DNA of 42,466 bases from Acidobacteriota bacterium (GTDB lineage: Bacteria > Acidobacteriota > UBA6911), in the NCBI GenBank assembly GCA_016933615.1, contig JAFGAO010000115.1:1-42466 (forward strand), read 5' to 3'. Below the pieces are notes generated by a model. The model was given only the letters and a program-made list of their open reading frames with translations. It was not told where the DNA came from and did no database searches. The position numbers and the translations under genes are program-made. Position 1 is the first letter of the stretch. Every line of letters begins with the position of its first letter. Below are positions 1 through 8,396 of this stretch, piece after piece.

Positions 1-64
1 GATCCATGCTAATATTCATCCGGCATCCGATGTCATTGTATAAAATGTTGGAGGAAAATGAACG

Positions 65-301
65 ATGTCTTTGAAAATCACGGAAGAATGCATCAACTGC
101 GGCGCCTGCCAACCTGAATGCCCCAATGAGGCGATTTATGCCGGCGGCGAAGATTACGAACTCAACGGAGAAACCAAGGAAGCCCTGTCCGAGGATTTCT
201 ACTATATCGTCCCCGACAAGTGCACGGAATGTAAGGGTTTTCACGACGAGCCGATGTGCGCGTCCGTATGCCCCACCGACGCCTGCGTGAAGGACGAGTA
301 G
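65..301 (+). CDS. 2[4Fe-4S] ferredoxin, YfhL/Alvin type
   Basis: This is a small soluble electron carrier of 78 residues. It has two cysteine clusters. The first is C-x2-C-x2-C-x3-CP near residues 10-20 (INCGACQPECP). The second is C-x2-C-x8-C-x3-CP near residues 53-69 (CTECKGFHDEPMCASVCP). The widened spacing in the second cluster and the acidic insert between the clusters are typical of Alvin-type and YfhL-type ferredoxins. The start is supported by GGAGG at 50-54, ten bases upstream. The gene stands alone and is followed by an intrinsic terminator at 389-425. It probably supplies electrons to low-potential oxidoreductases, but its partner cannot be told from the neighbours. The family call is secure and the physiological role is inference. 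Confidence 0.93.
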   Translation: MSLKITEECINCGACQPECPNEAIYAGGEDYELNGETKEALSEDFYYIVPDKCTECKGFHDEPMCASVCPTDACVKDE

Positions 302-388
302 GTTTTAATTTATCGTTGCAATTTCACGAAAAAAAGATGAGGAGCCGCAACCGTGAAAGCGCGGCGTCCCTCAATCCCCCGCTTTTGG

Positions 389-425
389 AAAAGCCCGCGG
401 GGGCATCACCCTGCCGCGGGCTTTT
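389..425 (+). terminator. Intrinsic terminator after the ferredoxin gene
   Basis: A perfect 12-bp stem, AAAAGCCCGCGG (389-400) against CCGCGGGCTTTT (414-425), encloses a 13-base loop and ends in a T run. It lies about 90 bases past the ferredoxin stop. The A run on the left side means it could also act on the opposite strand. Confidence 0.85.
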
Positions 426-848
426 CAATCTGTTTCCCGCATCCAGAATCCATCTCGCGTTTTTTCGATCCCGATACCGACTCCGGCCCCGATTTTACTT
501 GGCGAACGACTTAATAGGAACAATCGGATCTCACCGACACTCTATTCAATAATTAAATGAATTCCGGGAACGGGAAAATGCCCCCCCCCCGGGGTTTTGC
601 GAATAAATGTGACCTTCTCCACCGAAACCGCCGATAGGTATTTCTACGGAGCGGGTTTTAACGGTTAATGCGTACGGATGGATGGGTATTTCAGCGCATT
701 GACTTTAAAACCGGATATACCTTAAATGGAGAAAACAACAAAAGCGCCGGTATCGCGCCCAAAACGGCAGCCATCCTCCGACGCGAACGCAGGCCGCGCT
801 TTTTAAATGCTCAGGTTGCTTCGAAACCGACAACGATCGTGAGGTGTT
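426..848. other. Gene-free stretch with C10 homopolymer
   Basis: I see no convincing gene here. A short open frame at 668-871 has no good ribosome binding site, resembles nothing I know, and overlaps the next gene. The stretch contains a run of ten C at 581-590 followed by GGGGTTTT. The promoter of the downstream zinc-finger gene should lie here, but I cannot point to clear -35/-10 boxes. Confidence 0.5.
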
Positions 849-1049
849 ATGAGCGCATGCAGTTTTCATAAACTGGTTCAATTGCTGGACAAGCAATTGG
901 GGCTGGATGAGAAGCTGGAGGTTCTGACACACCTGGAAACCTGTTCCATATGCCGGGACACGGTGTATCAATTATCCCGCGACCGGGATGAGGCCTATTT
1001 CATCCATCGCCCGTACAACATTAAAAAGATACGGCGCCTGATTGCATAA
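849..1049 (+). CDS. Small zinc-finger (ZAS/anti-sigma-like) protein
   Basis: This is a 66-residue protein whose centre carries H28-x3-C32-x2-C35 (HLETCSIC) between two predicted amphipathic helices. That is the H-x3-C-x2-C pattern of the zinc-binding anti-sigma (ZAS, zf-HC2) domain. Full-length anti-sigma factors also have a membrane segment and an output domain; both are absent, so this is a stand-alone cytoplasmic module with a basic tail. The start follows GAGGTG at 841-846. No sigma factor gene lies next to it; the nearest is at 12244, with its own ZAS-containing partner. It may bind a sigma factor elsewhere or sense redox through its cysteines. Both functions are inference; the motif is directly visible. 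Confidence 0.7.
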   Translation: MSACSFHKLVQLLDKQLGLDEKLEVLTHLETCSICRDTVYQLSRDRDEAYFIHRPYNIKKIRRLIA

Positions 1050-1403
1050 AACGGGGGGCAGCCGTTCCGCCGGAAGAAAGACGTATCCGCCGCGCACGCA
1101 AAGCCGGGCCCCGATCGCTATTCCTCAGGCCGGGTTCGGGAATCAGCGCTTTTCCCCGCCTGCATAGCGGCCGCGGCTATGGTACCGGCATCCCGATTTA
1201 CGGACAAACGGGATGCGCGGGCAGGGCCGGCGCGCGCAATCGCAACAATCAAACAGAATTTTCACATTGAAGGCGCCCGCGCGCCACTCCCACATTTTCA
1301 TTTCCGGCACGTTCTTTACTACTCCGGCACGGGACGGAATGCGCCGCCGTATTGCGGCGGGAATCCGCTTTCAATCCCCGCCGCAACAGAGGTGCGGCTT
1401 TCT
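1050..1403. other. Intergenic region with terminator-like hairpins
   Basis: No gene is evident between the converging genes on either side. GCCGCA (1380-1385) and TGCGGC (1393-1398) form a 6-bp hairpin followed by TTTCTT, a possible weak plus-strand terminator. A second GC-rich inverted repeat, CGCCGC/GCGGCG, lies near 1341-1359. Confidence 0.4.
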
Positions 1404-1676
1404 TCAGAAATTAAGCAGGACAAAAAGAAGCAGCATCACAAGATAATTGGCAATGACGACGTGGTTGACCTTCTGAAGCGCCTCCCGGTCGTCCAGTATG
1501 TTGCACAGACGCCACCAGCGGAAGTGATTGACAACAAGGACGGTCAAGGCAGCCAGGGCAACCACCAGCCTGTAATCCGGCATTCCGGATATATTCAATG
1601 CCAGCCACGAAAGACCGGCCAGTATAAGCACAAATCCAACCAGGTGGCAGACAAAAATCATAGAACGAGACGCCAT
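1404..1676 (-). CDS. Small membrane protein, possible immunity partner
   Basis: This protein of about 90 residues has three hydrophobic stretches. One follows the start (FVCHLVGFVLILAGLSWLAL), one is in the middle (LVVALAALTVLVV), and one is at the C-terminus (NYLVMLLLFVLLNF). A basic/aromatic HFRWWR patch lies between the second and third, so an integral inner-membrane protein is likely. The start at 1676 is chosen because GGGAGG sits four bases upstream; an earlier ATG at 1697 lacks a site and would overlap the preceding gene. It lies 14 bases downstream of the exported cysteine-rich precursor and is surely co-transcribed with it. Small multi-helix membrane proteins commonly act as immunity proteins beside peptide antimicrobials. 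That role is inferred from position only. Confidence 0.65.
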   Translation of the reverse strand: MASRSMIFVCHLVGFVLILAGLSWLALNISGMPDYRLVVALAALTVLVVNHFRWWRLCNILDDREALQKVNHVVIANYLVMLLLFVLLNF

Positions 1677-1690
1677 AATTCCTCCCCTTG

Positions 1691-2473
1691 TCAGCAAAGA
1701 TCGGGGTCACATCCCCCCAGTGCATCCATCAATGTTTCAAGCGCCAGAATAACGGCGGCGGGCGCACAGCACGGCACGCAGCCCAGGGCGCATAAGATTA
1801 CCAGGATAGAACCTTCGACAACCATCGCCTTGCACAGGCAGTCTAGATCTATTCCGATAAACGAATGGAAGTCCAGCACCAATTCGGCTGGTTTTATCTC
1901 AGGTGCAGCGGGTCTGCGTGCGGGGGGAAACACGACCTTTTCCCCCCGGGCAATGGGCCCGCCCCGAAAAACCGCCGTTTCCGAATTTCTTGCTTTGCGC
2001 TCCAGGGCTTCCGCCAGGCTCTCGTGCAGAGCCCGGACCCCGCCTCTTTTCTTTATCCCTTTTTTCATCGAGCCGTAAGAATTCATGTCAAATGAAATCT
2101 GATCTCTCAAATTATTCTCATTGATCAGTATGCCGTGTTGCCTCCAGTAATCCGAAACCATCCCAACCGTGCGATCCGGGTCCAGGAGATGATAGTCGTC
2201 CTCATCCAGCCTGTTGTCTATTTTTTTATTCACGCCCCCGACATCAAGATGCGCGTCAAGAATACGGATCTGGGCGGCGTATTGCCGGAAATGGCCGGCG
2301 ACGAACCCGTTGCGGGCGCCGTCGAAAGTCGTTCTGGCAAATTCGTCCGCGAGCGCATCCATTACAGGATCCGGGATGTCCAGGCAGGCCCTTTCATCCT
2401 TGGCAAATCCATTCATGATAGGAAGCGCCAGAAGGGTGGTGCCGCAAAAAACGCGGCGATCCATTTTTTGCAT
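1691..2473 (-). CDS. Exported precursor with Cys-rich C-terminus (halocin C8-like candidate)
   Basis: This is a protein of about 260 residues. The N-terminus (MQKMDRRVFCGTTLLALPIM) has a twin arginine followed by a hydrophobic core and an A-x-A-like end, so a Tat or Sec signal peptide is likely. A hydrophilic middle region of about 180 residues resembles nothing I can name. The last 49 residues are hydrophobic and contain eight cysteines (about residues 212, 214, 228, 232, 235, 236, 255 and 260), with the last cysteine being the final residue. Tat-type precursor plus a compact, hydrophobic, cysteine-rich C-terminal peptide is the architecture known for halocin C8, where the C-terminal part is released as the antimicrobial and the rest gives immunity. 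The start at 2473 is set by AAGGAGA six bases upstream; the longer form starting at 2527 has no such site. A small membrane protein gene follows. The signal and cysteines are seen; the bacteriocin role is inference. Confidence 0.6.
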   Translation of the reverse strand: MQKMDRRVFCGTTLLALPIMNGFAKDERACLDIPDPVMDALADEFARTTFDGARNGFVAGHFRQYAAQIRILDAHLDVGGVNKKIDNRLDEDDYHLLDPDRTVGMVSDYWRQHGILINENNLRDQISFDMNSYGSMKKGIKKRGGVRALHESLAEALERKARNSETAVFRGGPIARGEKVVFPPARRPAAPEIKPAELVLDFHSFIGIDLDCLCKAMVVEGSILVILCALGCVPCCAPAAVILALETLMDALGGCDPDLC

Positions 2474-2591
2474 AAATGTCTCCTTGGGACCGGGAAGTGG
2501 TAAACAGGCATCGAAGAGCCCCGGCAAGCCTTCCGCGCCCTGGACTTAAAAGAATTTCTTTTCGCCGCCCGAAGTTAAGGCGGACCTGTTT

Positions 2592-4148
2592 TCAGGAAAC
2601 CGTTTCGAAACCCTGGCGCCAGCAGGCGCCATCGAGCGCCCGGTACTGTATCGCCTCGGCGACATGCCGCGGCAGAATTCTGCCGCAATTGTCGAGATCG
2701 GCGACGGTGCGGGAAACGCGCAGAATCCTGGCATAGGCTCTTGCGGACAATCCGAGCCGCGTTACGGCACTCTCCATCTTCTTTTCCGATTCCGGATCGA
2801 GACTGCAGTGGCGCCGGAGCGCCTTTTGGCTCATCTGGGCATTGCAGCGGATGCCGGAGGATTCCAGCCTGCGGGCCTGAATGTCGCGCGCGGCCACAAT
2901 CCTTTCCCGCACCGATTCGGATCCTTCCGCTTTTTCCTTCTGAACCAGTTCCTTCAACCGGACGGCCGGAACCTGGATATGAAGGTCGATACGGTCGAGC
3001 AGGGGGCCGGAAATCCGGGCCAGATAGCGCTGGATCAGCGGGGGCGTGCAGGTGCACTGGCGCACCGGGTGCCCGTAATATCCGCACCGGCACGGATTCA
3101 TCGCCGCCGCGAGCATGAAGCGGGCCGGGTAGGCCACGGACATCGACGCGCGGGAAATGGTCACCGTCCCGTCCTCGAGCGGCTGGCGCAGCACTTCCAG
3201 CACGCGTCGGTGAAACTCCGGGAGTTCGTCCAGAAAAAGCACGCCGTTGTGCGCCAGGCTCACCTCTCCCGGACGCGGTATCTTCCCTCCGCCGATCAAA
3301 CCCGCGTCGGAGATCGTATGGTGCGGGGCGCGGAAAGGACGCGCGGCGACCAGGCCGGTCCTGGCCGAAAGCAGCCCGGAAACGGAATGTATCTTGGTGA
3401 TTTCGATCGCCTCCTCGAAACTCAGGGGGGGCAGGATGGAAGGCAGACGCCGGGCCAGCATGGTCTTCCCCGCTCCCGGAGGCCCGATAAGCAGGATGTT
3501 GTGCCCGCCGGCGACGGCAACTTCCAGAGCCCGCCGCGCCTGGTACTGGCCCTTGACGTCGCTGAGATCCGCATCGTAGGCCCTTTGCCGGGCCAGAAGC
3601 TGTCCGGGATCGACCTCGACCGGGGACCACGGCTGCCGGTCTCGCAGCAGATCCACAACCTGCGGCAGCGAATAGGCCGCATACGCCCGGACTCCATTCA
3701 CCACAGCCGCCTCCCGCGCATTCGCTTCGGGGACGATGAGCCTGTCGAGCCCTATCTCGCGCGCCATGGATGCCATGACAAGAGTGCCCTGAATCGGGCG
3801 TATGGAGCCGTCCAGGGAAAGCTCCCCCATAAACAGGCAGGCGGACAGATCCTGTTTCGGCACGCACCCCGAAGCGCCCAGGATTCCCACCGCCATCGGC
3901 AAATCGAACGCCGATCCCTCCTTCTTCAGGTCCGCCGGCGCCAGGTTGATGGTGATGTGGTGCGGAGGCAGCATGTAGCCGCAGTTGCGCAGCGCCGCGT
4001 GAATCCTCTCGCTGCTTTCGCGCACGGCGGTATCCGGCAATCCCACCATCTTCAGATCGAGCTTCTGGCCGGAACTGAGGTCCACTTCCACCGAAACCAG
4101 ATGGGCCTGGATGCCGAACACGGCGGCTGAATAGACGCGATAGAGCAT
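2592..4148 (-). CDS. comM: YifB/ComM family Mg-chelatase-like AAA+ ATPase
   Basis: This is a 518-residue protein, the usual length of the family. Residues 1-180 form the Lon-protease-like (ChlI) N-terminal domain, with GLPDTAVRESSERI near 36-49. The AAA+ Mg-chelatase domain has Walker A GPPGAGKT at 222-229 and Walker B GVLFLDELPEF from 302. A four-cysteine patch (NPCRCGYYGHPVRQCTC, 351-367) may bind a metal. The C-terminal helical domain carries GLSARAYARILRVSRTVADL. In naturally competent bacteria ComM is a hexameric branch-migration helicase that helps integrate incoming DNA; in many other bacteria its role is undefined. A possible ribosome site GAGGA lies 12 bases before the start. No competence genes are adjacent. 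The family is certain; the function in this organism is inferred. Confidence 0.95.
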   Translation of the reverse strand: MLYRVYSAAVFGIQAHLVSVEVDLSSGQKLDLKMVGLPDTAVRESSERIHAALRNCGYMLPPHHITINLAPADLKKEGSAFDLPMAVGILGASGCVPKQDLSACLFMGELSLDGSIRPIQGTLVMASMAREIGLDRLIVPEANAREAAVVNGVRAYAAYSLPQVVDLLRDRQPWSPVEVDPGQLLARQRAYDADLSDVKGQYQARRALEVAVAGGHNILLIGPPGAGKTMLARRLPSILPPLSFEEAIEITKIHSVSGLLSARTGLVAARPFRAPHHTISDAGLIGGGKIPRPGEVSLAHNGVLFLDELPEFHRRVLEVLRQPLEDGTVTISRASMSVAYPARFMLAAAMNPCRCGYYGHPVRQCTCTPPLIQRYLARISGPLLDRIDLHIQVPAVRLKELVQKEKAEGSESVRERIVAARDIQARRLESSGIRCNAQMSQKALRRHCSLDPESEKKMESAVTRLGLSARAYARILRVSRTVADLDNCGRILPRHVAEAIQYRALDGACWRQGFETVS

Positions 4149-4454
4149 GGTTCGTAAAGTTCCTCTGCCCTATCCAACCGCCGCGGAGCGGTTTGAGCGA
4201 AAAAATATTTGTTTCAGACGGGAGAGCCGATAGCTCCGAATTGCGTAAAAGAGAACGGACGGATGCTGCAGCGGGGAATTCTATTGTTACAGGATTACGA
4301 TTTCATGGGGTCATTCAGGAAAAAACGCATTCTCAGTGGGGGCAGCGGCCTGATGCGCCGAACGGTCCGGGAGTGACGGTCGCGCGGCGGCGCGCACCGA
4401 ACACATGGGTGTTCGGCTCCCTCACACCGGTTTTTCAGTCAGCGGGAGGGCCGA
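4149..4454. other. Intergenic region with hairpin
   Basis: No gene is recognised. A perfect 8-bp hairpin, CCGAACAC (4397-4404), loop ATGG, GTGTTCGG (4409-4416), lies downstream of the reverse-strand methyltransferase unit. It has no T tract, so it may be a processing or attenuating hairpin rather than a classic terminator. Confidence 0.4.
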
Positions 4455-4664
4455 TCAACAATGCCGGACGTAAGTTTCCACCTGCCCTGCAAGGAACCCG
4501 GACAAGAGCTCTTTCGCGGCAGTGAACCGGATCGGATACCGGCTGTTATCAAGGTCCGGGAGTTTGCATTTCCCGGCATACATGCCGTGCATATACTGCA
4601 TCCCCTGCCACGGCGGGTAGGTCTTGCCCTTCCCGGGGACTGCAAGCCTGGTGAGCTTGATCAT
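4455..4664 (-). CDS. Hypothetical small protein downstream of methyltransferase
   Basis: This is a 69-residue open frame starting three bases after the methyltransferase stop codon and in the same reading frame. I do not recognise it. It is basic, rich in G, Y and M in the middle (GKGKTYPPWQGMQYMHGMY), and has two cysteines and no membrane segment. No strong ribosome site is visible, so translation would depend on coupling to the gene before it. It could be a real small protein, a chance extension, or remains of a longer product. Confidence is low. Confidence 0.3.
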   Translation of the reverse strand: MIKLTRLAVPGKGKTYPPWQGMQYMHGMYAGKCKLPDLDNSRYPIRFTAAKELLSGFLAGQVETYVRHC

Positions 4665-4667
4665 GAG

Positions 4668-5198
4668 TCACGCCGCTTTCATGAAAGTGTATGTTTTCTC
4701 ACCCTTGCGGACGAATCGGAATATGCCGGCGCCGGTCACCTGCTGGAGCACCTGCTCTTCTTTCATATGGTGGTCGCTGAAAGACAATTTCCCGTCGGCT
4801 TTCAGCACCCTGTGGATCTCCCGCAGGACTTCGTCGGGGCGATCAAGGTCATGGAAGACATCGTGCAGAAGGGCCGCGTCCACACTATTGTCCCGGAGTC
4901 CGGTAGGGCCGTCGGATTCGATCGTTTCGACGTTTGCATATCCTTTGCTCTTCGCCATCTTTCTGACCCCACAAACGGCCAGGGGATGCATGTCGAGCGC
5001 GTAGATTCTGCCCGAAGGCCCCACCAATGCAACAAGGGGCGGGATATACCCCCCGGGACCGCAGCCGAAGTCGAGCACGACGAATCCGGGTTCTATCCCG
5101 GCCTCGTTCAGAACATCCGAACGGGGCCGTAGCAGATCCCGCGCCTTGAACATGAGACTCATGAGCTTGAAGCCCAAGCCCGACATCGGCCTTTTCAT
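4668..5198 (-). CDS. Class I SAM-dependent methyltransferase
   Basis: This protein of about 176 residues has a Methyltransf_11/UbiE-like core. Motif I is VVLDFGCGPGGY, the acidic loop that binds the ribose of SAM is IYALDMHP, motif II/III is DAALLHDVFHDL, and the family feature VLKADGKLSFSDHH precedes the C-terminal part. A helical lead (SLMFKARDLLRPRSDVLNEAGI) is common in small methyltransferases acting on small molecules or on arsenic-type substrates, so the substrate is unknown. The start at 5198 is preferred because GGGAGG lies four bases upstream; a longer form from 5237 has no site. The gene follows the GMP synthetase subunit by 66 bases on the same strand and may share its transcript. 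Confidence 0.85.
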   Translation of the reverse strand: MKRPMSGLGFKLMSLMFKARDLLRPRSDVLNEAGIEPGFVVLDFGCGPGGYIPPLVALVGPSGRIYALDMHPLAVCGVRKMAKSKGYANVETIESDGPTGLRDNSVDAALLHDVFHDLDRPDEVLREIHRVLKADGKLSFSDHHMKEEQVLQQVTGAGIFRFVRKGEKTYTFMKAA

Positions 5199-5264
5199 GG
5201 CGCCTCCCACCTTCCGGCCCTCCCCCCTACACAGCAATTCGTCTTTCTCGAACAGTGCATCCCG

Positions 5265-6227
5265 TCAGACCGCTTCGATGGTCGAAGGTGGCTTGGTCGC
5301 GATATTGTAGGTGACGCTGACAACACCCGGCACTTCCCCCATGATCCCGGCCGCGATCTTTTCCAGGACCTCAAACGGAAGCCGGGTCGGGCTTGCCACC
5401 CGGGCATCCGTGCTTTCCCAGCAGCGCACTTCGATCTGCTGGCCGAATTCCCTTTTCCCGTCGCGAATGCCGGTGACCCGGTCCTCGTGGAGAATCGCCA
5501 TATACTGGAAGGCCCCGGTATCCCTGAGCAGGTTTTCCACCACCGCGGTCGCCTTCCTGACGGTGGCGATGCGCTCCGGGTTCGCTTCGCCGATCACGCG
5601 GGCCGAGAGCGCCGGTCCGGGGAAAGGGATGCGTTCGAAAAGCTCCGGGGGGAATCCCAGCGCCCGGCCCACTTTCCTGACTCCGTCCTTGCGCAGACGG
5701 ATGAGCGGCTCGATAATTTTGTAGCCGAAGGCCTCCTCGGGATCGATGCCGAGCTGGGCAAAGACGTTATGCTGCCGCTTGATGCCGGCAACCGTTTCGT
5801 CGACGTCGGTCAGTATCGTCCCCTGCAGCAGGTATTTTGCGCCGCTTTCTTTGACGAGGCGGCCGAAAACATCACGGTAGAAGGTCTGGGTGATGGCCTC
5901 CCGCTTCTCTTCGGGATCGGTTATCCCCTCGAGGGCGGAGAAGAAATCCCGGCGGGCATCCACCAGGTCGACCGGGACTCCCAGCTCCCGGAAAAACCCG
6001 GCCACCCGCTCCGGTTCGCCTTCACGCATGAGGCCGTTGTCGATGAAAACGGTTTTGAGCCGCGTTCCCAGCGCCCGGTACCCGATCATCGTGACCGTGG
6101 ACGAATCCACGCCGCCCGAAAGAGCGTTGATCGCCGTCCCGTCCCCCACCGCGTCTTTGATTTCCCTGATGCGTTCCTCGATAAAACGATCCGCATCCAG
6201 TTCCTGTGCCGTAATTTCCTGGATCAT
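5265..6227 (-). CDS. guaA: GMP synthase ATP-pyrophosphatase subunit (stand-alone)
   Basis: This protein of about 320 residues corresponds only to the C-terminal part of bacterial GuaA, which is normally near 520 residues. The N-type ATP-pyrophosphatase loop SGGVDSS lies near residues 37-43. It is followed by VFIDNGLMR, LLQGTILTDVDE, IKRQHNV, and the GMP synthetase dimerisation domain starting at PFPGPALSARVIGE. The end (NIATKPPSTIEAV) matches the family KPP-x-TIE tail. The enzyme adenylates XMP and aminates it to GMP. The glutamine amidotransferase domain is absent, as in the two-subunit archaeal form, and no amidotransferase gene is in the window. AAGGAG is spaced eight bases from the ATG at 6227 and only two from the ATG at 6233, so 6227 is preferred. 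Confidence 0.88.
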   Translation of the reverse strand: MIQEITAQELDADRFIEERIREIKDAVGDGTAINALSGGVDSSTVTMIGYRALGTRLKTVFIDNGLMREGEPERVAGFFRELGVPVDLVDARRDFFSALEGITDPEEKREAITQTFYRDVFGRLVKESGAKYLLQGTILTDVDETVAGIKRQHNVFAQLGIDPEEAFGYKIIEPLIRLRKDGVRKVGRALGFPPELFERIPFPGPALSARVIGEANPERIATVRKATAVVENLLRDTGAFQYMAILHEDRVTGIRDGKREFGQQIEVRCWESTDARVASPTRLPFEVLEKIAAGIMGEVPGVVSVTYNIATKPPSTIEAV

Positions 6228-6477
6228 CGACATATCTCCTTTTCCCCGGGAACCGCCCCTCGGAGACGCCCCGGATCGCTATTGAACACAAAATTCCGCC
6301 CGGCTTTTTAAAGTTCAAAAGAAAAAGACGACTGCAATATTTATAACCTTCCGCGCCGACTTGCCACAAAAATCTGGGTCGTTGGTATTGGGGCGGGCCG
6401 GGATAAAACACCGAAGGCAAAAACCGAACCCGCTTCGGCGGGCCCTCGAATTCTCTTGATGTCGTCCGGATCCTTTA

Positions 6478-8133
6478 GTGATAGATTTACGGATTGGAGA
6501 GGGACCTATCGAACAGATAAGCGGAAACACACTGGGCCTCAAACAGTCGCAGCGGCGCGCTCTGGAAAGGACCTACCGAAGGCGCGTTGCGCCCGATCAA
6601 GTGGTGTCCCCGGAGCTGGCGAAGCATCTGGCGTCCATATCCGGGGAACTGGGGCAGCAGGTCGGCGTCCTCATTTCCAGGGAGGGGGCCGTCAGCCACG
6701 TGATCGTGGGGGACGCCGCGCGCCTCGAGCTGCCCGATATCGGCCGGCTGCGCGGGGGCGCAGGCCGTTTCCGGGGGCTTCGCCTGGTGCACACGCACCT
6801 GCGGGGGGAATCCCTGACCCAGGACGACCTGAACGATCTGGTGCTGCTGCGCCTCGACCTGGTTGCCGCGATCCAGCTGGAGGCGGACGGGAACCCCGGG
6901 AAAATCGAACTGGCGCACATCCTGCCCGGACGGGAAGAAGATCTTGACGCCAAAGAGCCTTTCCGCAAAGTGGAAGCCCGCGACATCTACCGGCTTCGCT
7001 TCAATTTCGAAGAGGAGATCCAGAGCCTGGAGAGGGAATTTTCCAGGGTGACGGGAAGGCGTCCGGAGGAAACCCAGAAGGAACGCGCCCTCATTATCGT
7101 CGTCAGCCCCGGCAAAACCGCCCGGGCCGAAATTACGGAGCTGGTGCGGGCGGCGGGCGTCGATATAGCGGAAACCCTTCATTTTTCCGGCGGCAGAATT
7201 CATCCGCGCACCGTTGTCGGCCGGGGGAGGCTCCAGCGCATCGCGCTCAGCGCCATGCGCTCGAGCGCCGATGCGGCCATTTTCGACATCGATCTGAAGC
7301 CGGCGCAGGCCAGGGCTTTTGAAGACAGCACGGGGCTGAAAGCCGTCGACCGCACGCAGCTGATCCTGGATATCTTCGCGCAGCGCGCCCGGAGCCGGGA
7401 CGGCAAACTCCAGGTGGAACTGGCCCAGCTGAAATACTCCCTGCCGCGCTTGACCGAAAAAGACGCGGGGCTTTCCCGGCTCGTGGGCGGGATCGGCGGA
7501 AGGGGCCCGGGCGAAACCGTCCTCGAAATAGGCCGCCGCCGGGCGCGGGACCGGATCCGCAGCCTGGAAAAGGAGATCGACAGGCTTTCCCGCCAGCGCG
7601 GCGTGCGCCGGAAGCGCCGGATCCGGCAGGGGCTCCCGGTGCTTTCCATCATCGGGTATACGAACGCGGGCAAAAGCTCCCTGCTCAACGCGCTCACGGA
7701 AAGCCGGATCGACACGGACGACCGGATGTTCGTCACGCTCGACACGACCTCCCGGCGACTCCGCTTTCCGCGCGAAGGAGACGTCATCATCACCGACACG
7801 GTCGGCTTCATCAACGATCTTCCCCCGGACCTGCTCGCCGCTTTCCGGGCCACGCTGGAGGAGCTGGCCGACGCCGATCTGCTGCTTCACGTGGCCGATG
7901 CGTCGGACGCGAACCTGGACCGGAAACTAGAGGCCGTCAACAGGGTCCTCGCGGGCCTCGATCTCAAATCGATTCCGCGGCTGCTTGTGATGAACAAGGC
8001 GGATCTGGTCGAGCCCTCCGTTATCGAAGGCCTGTGCCGGCGCTACGACGCCGTTGCCGCCAGCGCCCTCGAGCGTAAAGGGCTGGACGGCCTCATTCAA
8101 AGAGCCGAGTCGATCATCAAAGAAAACAAATAA
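6478..8133 (+). CDS. hflX: Ribosome-associated GTPase HflX, long form
   Basis: HflX is a translational GTPase-family protein that splits stalled or stressed 70S ribosomes. The GTP-binding domain has G1 GYTNAGKS (393-400), G3 DTVGF (440-444) and G4 NKAD (506-509). Before it come the glycine-rich [10 protein letters not shown] loop (337-346) and a coiled segment typical of the HflX domain, which starts near residue 205. The protein is 551 residues, against about 430 in E. coli. The extra first 190 residues (with [22 protein letters not shown] near 58-79) form an additional N-terminal domain found in some bacterial HflX proteins. The start codon is GTG at 6478, with only a weak ribosome site. 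It is divergent from the GMP synthetase gene. A GC-rich hairpin follows. Confidence 0.95.
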   Translation: MIDLRIGEGPIEQISGNTLGLKQSQRRALERTYRRRVAPDQVVSPELAKHLASISGELGQQVGVLISREGAVSHVIVGDAARLELPDIGRLRGGAGRFRGLRLVHTHLRGESLTQDDLNDLVLLRLDLVAAIQLEADGNPGKIELAHILPGREEDLDAKEPFRKVEARDIYRLRFNFEEEIQSLEREFSRVTGRRPEETQKERALIIVVSPGKTARAEITELVRAAGVDIAETLHFSGGRIHPRTVVGRGRLQRIALSAMRSSADAAIFDIDLKPAQARAFEDSTGLKAVDRTQLILDIFAQRARSRDGKLQVELAQLKYSLPRLTEKDAGLSRLVGGIGGRGPGETVLEIGRRRARDRIRSLEKEIDRLSRQRGVRRKRRIRQGLPVLSIIGYTNAGKSSLLNALTESRIDTDDRMFVTLDTTSRRLRFPREGDVIITDTVGFINDLPPDLLAAFRATLEELADADLLLHVADASDANLDRKLEAVNRVLAGLDLKSIPRLLVMNKADLVEPSVIEGLCRRYDAVAASALERKGLDGLIQRAESIIKENK

Positions 8134-8147
8134 TTAATCTGGTTTCA

Positions 8148-8176
8148 GGCCGGATGGGCGCCAATTACATCCGGCC
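8148..8176 (+). terminator. Hairpin after hflX
   Basis: A perfect 9-bp stem, GGCCGGATG (8148-8156) with CATCCGGCC (8168-8176), has an 11-base loop and starts 14 bases after the hflX stop. No clear T run follows, so it is a terminator only by position. Confidence 0.45.
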
Positions 8177-8396
8177 GCGCTCGATAGATTTATGGGATTC
8201 CCGATTGTTGGAACGCTTCGGTTCCCCAATAAATCCCTGAATGAATTCGTGCCGATCCGGCCCGACGCCAAATTATCCCGTTTCTGCTTGTAGGGCGGCA
8301 TGGGGTTGTGCTAAAAACAGCGAAATCAAGGATATATTGAACGGGAGCGTTCAGGAATCATCAATCGAAATAAAAGGATTGAAGGGAAGGAGAAAC

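Noticed and set aside
668-871. 67-residue plus-strand open frame
   Set aside because: Its only purine-rich sequence upstream is too far away, it overlaps the better supported 849-1049 gene and its composition is unlike a protein.
2664-4130. 488-residue plus-strand open frame
   Set aside because: It is antisense to comM, rich in R, G and H as expected for a shadow of GC-rich DNA, with no domain recognised.
4455-4670. Selenocysteine readthrough of the methyltransferase stop TGA (4668-4670) into the in-frame small ORF
   Set aside because: The TGA falls after a normal methyltransferase C-terminus, no U-x-x-C or other redox motif is present and no hairpin is evident. Listed as a separate low-confidence small gene.
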